Part shown: positions 59,057 to 64,000 of the stretch, one piece after another
How the letters are laid out: the number at the start of each line of letters is the position of its first letter
Position numbering within the stretch: the first letter of the stretch is position 1
Origin: Haemophilus haemolyticus
GTDB taxonomy: Bacteria > Pseudomonadota > Gammaproteobacteria > Enterobacterales > Pasteurellaceae
Direction: 5' to 3'
NCBI RefSeq assembly: GCF_003352385.1
Contig: NZ_CP031243.1
Coordinates: 1,404,501-1,468,500, forward strand
DNA: 64,000 nt
Notes under the pieces: generated by a model
Told to the model about the DNA's origin: nothing
The model's input: only the letters and a program-made list of their open reading frames with translations
Databases searched by the model: none
Program-made: the position numbers and the translations under genes

Positions 59057-60397
59057 ATGCTTGCTAGAATGTTATTTCAATCTTGGCGATTTGGTATTAA
59101 ACGTAAACTGCTCGCCATTATCACTATTTTCTTAGCAGCAGGCTTAGTCTCTGCGCTGCTTGCAGTTTCCATTGATATTGGTGACAAAATGGCGAAAGAG
59201 CTGAAATCTTACGGTGCCAATATTTTGGTAGAGCCTGCCAGCAATGCAGCATTGCCTGATGAACTCAGCCATAGTGCTTCATTATCTAGCCAAGATTTTT
59301 TAGATGAAAAAGAACTTCCCAACATCAAAGATATTTTCTGGCGAAATAATATCGTAGGTTTTGCCCCATTGCTTTCAGCAAATGTACAAGTGATAAAATC
59401 TTCACAAAATTCCACCGCACTTTCAGCCCCAAAAACGATTAATGTACTTGGTACCTTCTTTGATCATAATATTGCCGTACCCGATGAAGATGATTACCAC
59501 ACTGGGCAACGAATCATTAGTCCTTATTGGAAAGTGGAAGGGGAATGGGTTGATGATTTAAACAATGACTTTGGCGAAATCGTCCCTGCACTTACTGGCG
59601 AACAACTAGCCAAAAGTAATGATTGGAAAATTGGCGATAAACTTAGCTTAAGTTACACAAATGATAACGGCGAAAGCCAACAAAGTGCGGTAGAAATTAA
59701 AGGCATTTTAAGCACCGGTGGAACAGAAGATAATCAGCTTGTGATGCCCCTAAGTACGGTACAAAATTTGCTGAGTTTAGAAGGCAAAGTGCAATCCGTC
59801 CGCGTATCTGCCCTCACTGTGCCTGAAAACGATCTTTCCCGTAAAGCACGTGCCAATACTGATGCCTTAGATGCAGAAGCCTATGATCGTTGGTATTGCA
59901 CCGCTTATGTTTCATCAATTTCTCATCAATTAGAAGAAGCTATTTCTGGCGCAATAGTTCGCCCAATTTGGCAAGTGGCTGCTTCCGAAGGTGTCGTCAT
60001 TGGCAAAATCCAACTCTTACTGGCGGTAGTTACCTTCGCGGCATTAATCGCTGCGGCAATGGGGATTGCTTCCTTAATGAGCGCAGGAATTATCGAACGC
60101 TCAAAAGAAATTGGCTTAATGAAAGCACTAGGCGCTTATCAATGGCAAATTACCTTACTGTTCTACTGTGAAGCAGTATTAAGTGCATTAGTAGGCGGAA
60201 TATTTGGCTGTTTAGCGGGATGGGGATTAGCCAAATTTATCGGTGCCGCATTATTTGGCGCGCCTCTTGATTTTGCTTGGATCGTCGTGCCTTGTGTTCT
60301 CGTGCTCTCCATTCTTATTGCCGTGATTGGCACTTGGTTCCCTGCGCATAAAATCGCTAAACTTTACCCTGTCGAGGTGCTTTATGGCAGAGCATAA
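59057..60397 (+). CDS. ABC transporter permease, FtsX/MacB type (first)
   Basis: This 446-residue protein has an N-terminal membrane helix, a large periplasmic MacB-like domain (about 45-305) and three C-terminal helices with SAGIIERSKEIGLMKALGAYQWQI and PAHKIAKLYPVEVLYGRA, the FtsX hallmark. The end of the coding sequence overlaps the second permease gene by 14 bases. Together with the second permease and the ATPase it forms a mechanotransmission-type ABC complex of unknown cargo in P19 systems. Confidence 0.92.
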   Translation: MLARMLFQSWRFGIKRKLLAIITIFLAAGLVSALLAVSIDIGDKMAKELKSYGANILVEPASNAALPDELSHSASLSSQDFLDEKELPNIKDIFWRNNIVGFAPLLSANVQVIKSSQNSTALSAPKTINVLGTFFDHNIAVPDEDDYHTGQRIISPYWKVEGEWVDDLNNDFGEIVPALTGEQLAKSNDWKIGDKLSLSYTNDNGESQQSAVEIKGILSTGGTEDNQLVMPLSTVQNLLSLEGKVQSVRVSALTVPENDLSRKARANTDALDAEAYDRWYCTAYVSSISHQLEEAISGAIVRPIWQVAASEGVVIGKIQLLLAVVTFAALIAAAMGIASLMSAGIIERSKEIGLMKALGAYQWQITLLFYCEAVLSALVGGIFGCLAGWGLAKFIGAALFGAPLDFAWIVVPCVLVLSILIAVIGTWFPAHKIAKLYPVEVLYGRA

Positions 60398-61538
60398 AAG
60401 CGCAAACACTCAAAGCATGTTCTGGCGATTAATTTTCCGCGCGTTGCGATTACGCCTCCAACGAGTATTCATTATTTTCACCGCACTTACAGTGGGGGCA
60501 AGTATCGTCACTGCTATGGCAGCGGTTTACTTCGACATCAACACCAAAATGAGCCAAGAACTCCGTACTTTTGGAGCAAATTTCTACATTGGTTCAGCCG
60601 ATGGAGGAATGATGAATCAAGCAGAATTAAACGCAATTTTACAAAAAGCACCCGATGGTTTTATCACTGCTGCCAGTCCTTATCTTTATGGCGTCGCACG
60701 CAGTGATTTAGAAAAAATTGTGTTAATGGGCGTAAATTTTGATGCCATGCGAATCCTTGCTCCTTACTGGCAAATTACGGGCTCAGCAATCAACGTAAAT
60801 TTTGACGATCGCAATGCGATGCTCGGGAAAACCCTCGCTGAACGATTACATGTTAAAGTGGGCGATAGCCTACAACTGTCTAAAAATGCCGTAGAAAAAC
60901 ACAGTTTCAACATTAAAGGAATTGTAGAAGCTGGTGATGCGACTGACAATATGCTTATTGTAAATGTTGAATTTGCCCAAAATTGGTTGGATAAAGAAGG
61001 CGTAGTAAACAATGCATTACTCAATGTGCAAAATGAGCAAGGTGCCAATACAGTGGATCAATTTGCCGAAAAGATCATGCAACAATATTCTGATTTAACC
61101 GCTCGCCCGATCCGTAAAGTTTCCGCCTCAGAAGGACAAATTTTAGAAAAAATTAAAGGCTTAATGGGCTTAATTTCCCTTGTGATTTTGGTGCTTGCAA
61201 CCTTATGTGTGAATACCACCTTAATTGCCATTGTCGGCGAACGTTCCAAAGAATTTGCCTTACAGAAAGCACTAGGCGCAAAAAAATTAGACATCATTCG
61301 CCAAATCAGCACTGAAATTTTAATTATCGCGTTTTGTGCGATTATTATAGGACTTGGCTTGGGTTATTTATTAGCTCAAGTATTGGGAATAACCGTATTC
61401 AAATCTTATATTGATATGCGATTACCAGTGTTACCAATTACGATTGTACTTTCGTTATTAGTGGCATTTGTGGCTGTTATTATTCCAACACGTCGAGCAT
61501 TGAGTATTAATGTAGCGAATGTGTTGAAGGGTGAGTAA
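60384..61538 (+). CDS. ABC transporter permease, FtsX/MacB type (second)
   Basis: This 384-residue protein (start MAEHKSANTQS at 60384; an earlier in-frame ATG at 60327 lies deep inside the previous gene) has the same topology: one N-terminal helix, a periplasmic domain (about 45-260) and three helices with IVGERSKEFALQKALGAKKLDI and PTRRALSINVANVLKGE. It is a paralogue of the preceding gene and probably its partner in a heterodimer. Confidence 0.92.
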   Translation: MAEHKSANTQSMFWRLIFRALRLRLQRVFIIFTALTVGASIVTAMAAVYFDINTKMSQELRTFGANFYIGSADGGMMNQAELNAILQKAPDGFITAASPYLYGVARSDLEKIVLMGVNFDAMRILAPYWQITGSAINVNFDDRNAMLGKTLAERLHVKVGDSLQLSKNAVEKHSFNIKGIVEAGDATDNMLIVNVEFAQNWLDKEGVVNNALLNVQNEQGANTVDQFAEKIMQQYSDLTARPIRKVSASEGQILEKIKGLMGLISLVILVLATLCVNTTLIAIVGERSKEFALQKALGAKKLDIIRQISTEILIIAFCAIIIGLGLGYLLAQVLGITVFKSYIDMRLPVLPITIVLSLLVAFVAVIIPTRRALSINVANVLKGE

Positions 61539-61579
61539 AAGTGAAATGCTTATAAATTAGATAATAAAAGAGAAAAACT

Positions 61580-62254
61580 ATGACCAACTTTGTAATAGAA
61601 ACCCAACATTTATACAAACGCTTCGGGCAAGTTACCGCGCTGGAAGATATTAATATTCAAATCAAACAAGGGGAATTTGTTGCGATTATGGGGGCATCAG
61701 GCTCCGGTAAAACCACGCTGATGAATATTTTAACGGGCTTAGATACTGCTAGTGAAGGTAAAGTGATTTTGGATGGCGTTGATGCAGCCCAATTAGATGA
61801 AGTCGGTCGCCAACGTTTCCGCGCAGAAAAAATTGGATTAGTCTTTCAACAATTCCATTTAATTCCTTATTTGACCGCACTTGAAAACGTGATGCTGGCA
61901 CAACATTATCACAGTGTGATTGATGAAGCATCTGCCAAAGCTGTATTGGAACAAGTAGGTTTAGGTCATCGTATTGATCATCGCCCAAGCCAACTTTCAG
62001 GCGGTGAGCAACAACGTGTTTGCATTGCGCGAGCGTTAGTGAATCAACCGCCCGTTATCTTTGCCGATGAACCAACGGGAAATTTAGATGAGCAAAATGA
62101 ATCTTTAGTGCTAGATTTGCTCACAAAACTTAATCAACAAGGACGCACCATTGTAATGGTGACGCATAATCCAGAATTGGGTGAACTCACCGATCGTGTT
62201 ATTTATTTACATCACGGAAAATTTGTAAAGGAAGAAAATCATGCGAACAAATAA
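61580..62254 (+). CDS. ABC transporter ATPase, LolD/MacB type
   Basis: This 224-residue ATPase has Walker A GASGSGKTT, Q-loop FQQFHLIPY, signature LSGGEQQRV, Walker B VIFADEPTGNLD and the H-loop TH. It energises the two FtsX-type permeases encoded just upstream. The end overlaps the TlpA-like gene by 14 bases, implying coupling. Confidence 0.95.
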   Translation: MTNFVIETQHLYKRFGQVTALEDINIQIKQGEFVAIMGASGSGKTTLMNILTGLDTASEGKVILDGVDAAQLDEVGRQRFRAEKIGLVFQQFHLIPYLTALENVMLAQHYHSVIDEASAKAVLEQVGLGHRIDHRPSQLSGGEQQRVCIARALVNQPPVIFADEPTGNLDEQNESLVLDLLTKLNQQGRTIVMVTHNPELGELTDRVIYLHHGKFVKEENHANK

Positions 62255-62723
62255 ACTATTGAAATTATTTGCCATAAGTGCGGTTATTTTTGGCGCCGTT
62301 TCTTGTAAAGATGAAGTTGCCTCAGTAGGGCAAAAAGCACCTGATATTGCCGCCTATGATCTTCAAGGCAATCCTGCAAACCTTGAGAATTGGAAAGGCA
62401 CACGCTTACTTATTTTTTGGTCAGAAACTTGCGGACGTTGTATCGCAGAGTTAAAAGAATTTGAAAAACTCGCAGAAGAGAATCCAGGAAAAGTTTCACT
62501 TATTGCGATTAATGTGGATAGCGATAAAATGGACACCAAAGCCGTCGTGGCTAAACGTGAACTTCATTTGCCTGTAATTAAAGATCAAATGAAAATTACC
62601 GCTGAACGTTATCAACTTGTCGGCACGCCAACTTCTTTTGTCATTAGCCCTGAAGGAAACATTCAAGCTAAATATGAAGGCAAAATTCCCGAAGACGATT
62701 TAACTAAATTATTTAAAGGATAA
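62241..62723 (+). CDS. TlpA/thioredoxin-like lipoprotein
   Basis: This 160-residue protein has a signal peptide with lipobox GAVSC (Cys22), so it should be anchored in the periplasm. The thioredoxin fold shows FWSETCGRCIAELKEFEKL, with a CGRC active site in place of the more usual CxPC, and the cis-Pro loop VGTPTSFVISPEG. Campylobacter P19 loci end in similar thioredoxin genes; it may keep cysteines of the DUF2318 protein or cytochrome reduced. Confidence 0.92.
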   Translation: MRTNKLLKLFAISAVIFGAVSCKDEVASVGQKAPDIAAYDLQGNPANLENWKGTRLLIFWSETCGRCIAELKEFEKLAEENPGKVSLIAINVDSDKMDTKAVVAKRELHLPVIKDQMKITAERYQLVGTPTSFVISPEGNIQAKYEGKIPEDDLTKLFKG

Positions 62724-62726
62724 TCC

Positions 62727-63041
62727 ATGAAAAGAATTTATACTACTCTACTCTCTTTAAGCTTGCTCACGGCCAGCCAACTTGTATTGGCTGATGTAAA
62801 TACGGAACAAGCTGAAAATTTTTATAAACGAACCTGTGCCACTTGCCACGGGAAATCTGCTGAAAAATCAGCATTGGGACAATCCCAAATTATCAATACG
62901 CTAAATTCAGAGGAAATTTACACCGCACTTTCTGATCGTAAAAGTGGAAAAATACAAGGTGCAGGCAACATGGTAAAAAGCAGATTAAGTGAAGAAGAGA
63001 TAAAAATGCTGTCTGAGTTTGTGCCGACATTGAAAAAATAA
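62727..63041 (+). CDS. Small periplasmic c-type cytochrome
   Basis: This 104-residue protein has a signal peptide (MKRIYTTLLSLSLLTASQLVLA) and one haem-binding CATCH (Cys37, Cys40, His41). A Met in GAGNMVKSRL is a fitting distal ligand. It resembles class I cytochromes c in size. It starts three bases after the TlpA-like gene and ends the iron operon, so it may accept or supply electrons in periplasmic iron handling. Cytochrome c maturation genes must be elsewhere. Confidence 0.92.
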   Translation: MKRIYTTLLSLSLLTASQLVLADVNTEQAENFYKRTCATCHGKSAEKSALGQSQIINTLNSEEIYTALSDRKSGKIQGAGNMVKSRLSEEEIKMLSEFVPTLKK

Positions 63042-63049
63042 GTAAACAA

Positions 63050-63079
63050 AAATGCGGTCAATATATTGACCGCACTTTT
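63050..63079. terminator. Uptake-signal-like dyad terminator
   Basis: AATGCGGTCAATA and TATTGACCGCACTT form a stem at 63051-63077; the left arm has one base change from the uptake core. It lies between the convergent cytochrome and transglycosylase genes. Confidence 0.75.
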
Positions 63080-63080
63080 A

Positions 63081-64000
63081 TCACAATCCAACATTATCTT
63101 TAATCCGTTCAGCAAACATACCGATGCTCAACGCAAAATAATTAGATTTATTCCAATCCAAAATAGTACGGAAATTATTTGAAACTAAAAACGCTCTGCC
63201 CGCTTCGCGATCAGGGCGAACTAACCAAAGCTGAGCATTTTCAAGTGTACTTAATTTTGCTTGCTCTTGTGGAGAGGCACTTTTTAATATTAGCCCCATA
63301 GCTTGCCAATCTTTTAAAGAGCGAGCTTTATTGCTTTCTGTGCCAGAATAACTCAAATCAATAGGTTGCGTAAGCATCACCTCTACGCCCCAAGGCAAAT
63401 TATTATCCCAGCCTACTGTATGCAAATAATTGGCAATAGAAGCAAAAGTATCAAACTGGTTTTTCCAAATATCTTTTACGCCATCATTATTTCCATCAGC
63501 CGCATAACGTAAGAAAGTGCTTGGCATAAACTGAGTTTGTCCCATTGCGCCCGCCCACGAACCTAACATACGTTCACGTTGAATATGATCTTTTTCAAGC
63601 ATTTTCATGGCTGAGATAAATTCTTTCGTAAATAATTTTTCTCTACGACCTTCAAAAGCCAACGTTGCCACTGCAGAAAGTACATCATATTTGCCTTGAT
63701 AATGCCCGAAACTGCTTTCCATTCCCCATAACGCAAGCAAATACTCCTGCTGAACACCATATTTTTGGCTTGCTTTTTGCAATGGCGCTTGCACTTCCCA
63801 GTAACGCTCACCCGCGACATTCACTTTATTTTGAGTTAGCACTCTATTGAGATAATTGCTCGTTCCATTAGGATTAGCCACTGGAGGGGAGTTAGGATCT
63901 CTTTTACGAATTTTACCCGCTTGTTCACGATCTAAATCCACTGCCTTTTGCATATAAAGAATATTATTTTGAGCATTTAATACTGATAATGACACACCTT
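63081..64000 (-). CDS. Lytic murein transglycosylase, MltB type (5' end missing)
   Basis: The frame is open to the window edge, so about 306 C-terminal residues are seen. It cleaves peptidoglycan glycan strands. The catalytic Glu lies in LLALWGMESSFGHYQGKYDVLSA; GAMGQTQFMPSTFLRYAADG, DIWKNQFDTFASIANYLHTVGW and the C-terminal FRTILDWNKSNYFALSIG are typical of the MltB_2 family. The N-terminal signal or lipobox lies outside the window. Confidence 0.9.
   Translation of the reverse strand, partial: GVSLSVLNAQNNILYMQKAVDLDREQAGKIRKRDPNSPPVANPNGTSNYLNRVLTQNKVNVAGERYWEVQAPLQKASQKYGVQQEYLLALWGMESSFGHYQGKYDVLSAVATLAFEGRREKLFTKEFISAMKMLEKDHIQRERMLGSWAGAMGQTQFMPSTFLRYAADGNNDGVKDIWKNQFDTFASIANYLHTVGWDNNLPWGVEVMLTQPIDLSYSGTESNKARSLKDWQAMGLILKSASPQEQAKLSTLENAQLWLVRPDREAGRAFLVSNNFRTILDWNKSNYFALSIGMFAERIKDNVGL

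Overview
The window looks like chromosomal DNA of a Haemophilus species close to H. influenzae or H. haemolyticus. The 9-base uptake signal AAGTGCGGT and its complement occur throughout, often as inverted pairs that act as terminators. The DNA is AT-rich, and several blocks follow the H. influenzae gene order as I recall it: valS-holC-fumC-pyrD, purE-purK-aspC, moaA-C-D-E, ytfE-rnpB-kdsD-kdsC, sohB, rnfABCDGE-nth and ygiW-qseBC. Genus is fairly secure; species is inference.

Layout. 1-4072: 3' part of a hydrogenase-2 operon (hybB partial, hybC, hybD, hybE, hybG), closed by a terminator. 4073-6850: a small accessory patch with a hipBA toxin-antitoxin pair behind four operator repeats spaced exactly 28 bp apart, then a very AT-rich gene of unknown function with an HNH-like zinc motif. 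6852-15677: valS, small genes, holC, fumC, a chalcone-isomerase-like secreted protein, rnm and pyrD. 15871-23025: a giant trimeric autotransporter adhesin with about 5.7 near-identical 849-bp repeats and a TTG x12 microsatellite in its promoter. 23207-32050: metE (MetJ operator), pepN, a hicB-like gene fused to an apparent hicA remnant, purEK (PurR operator) and aspC. 32096-34505: moaACDE under a putative Moco riboswitch. 34711-41846: ytfE (FNR site), RNase P RNA, kdsD, kdsC, a YccS-like transporter, a DUF2057 protein and sohB. 42032-49959: a BamE/OmpA-type lipoprotein, the Rnf electron-transport operon with an extra 27-codon membrane ORF between rnfA and rnfB, and nth. 50017-51390: an NSS transporter.

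51440-63041 is an iron-related neighbourhood. It holds ygiW-qseB-qseC (FirRS-like), a Dyp-type haem peroxidase, and a divergent eight-gene operon of the FetMP/FetABCDEF (Campylobacter P19) type: FTR1-like permease, P19-like periplasmic protein, DUF2318 membrane protein, two MacB/FtsX-like permeases, an ATPase, a TlpA-like lipoprotein and a c-type cytochrome. The window closes with a partial lytic transglycosylase gene.

Much of the content serves redox and anaerobic metabolism: hydrogenase, Rnf, molybdopterin synthesis, FNR-controlled ytfE and iron import. The most unusual items are the promoter-embedded TTG repeat of the adhesin, the small ORF inside rnf, the cytochrome-containing iron operon, the phased hip operators, the hicA-hicB fusion, and the uptake-signal pairs that form repeated peptide segments in RnfC and RnfE.
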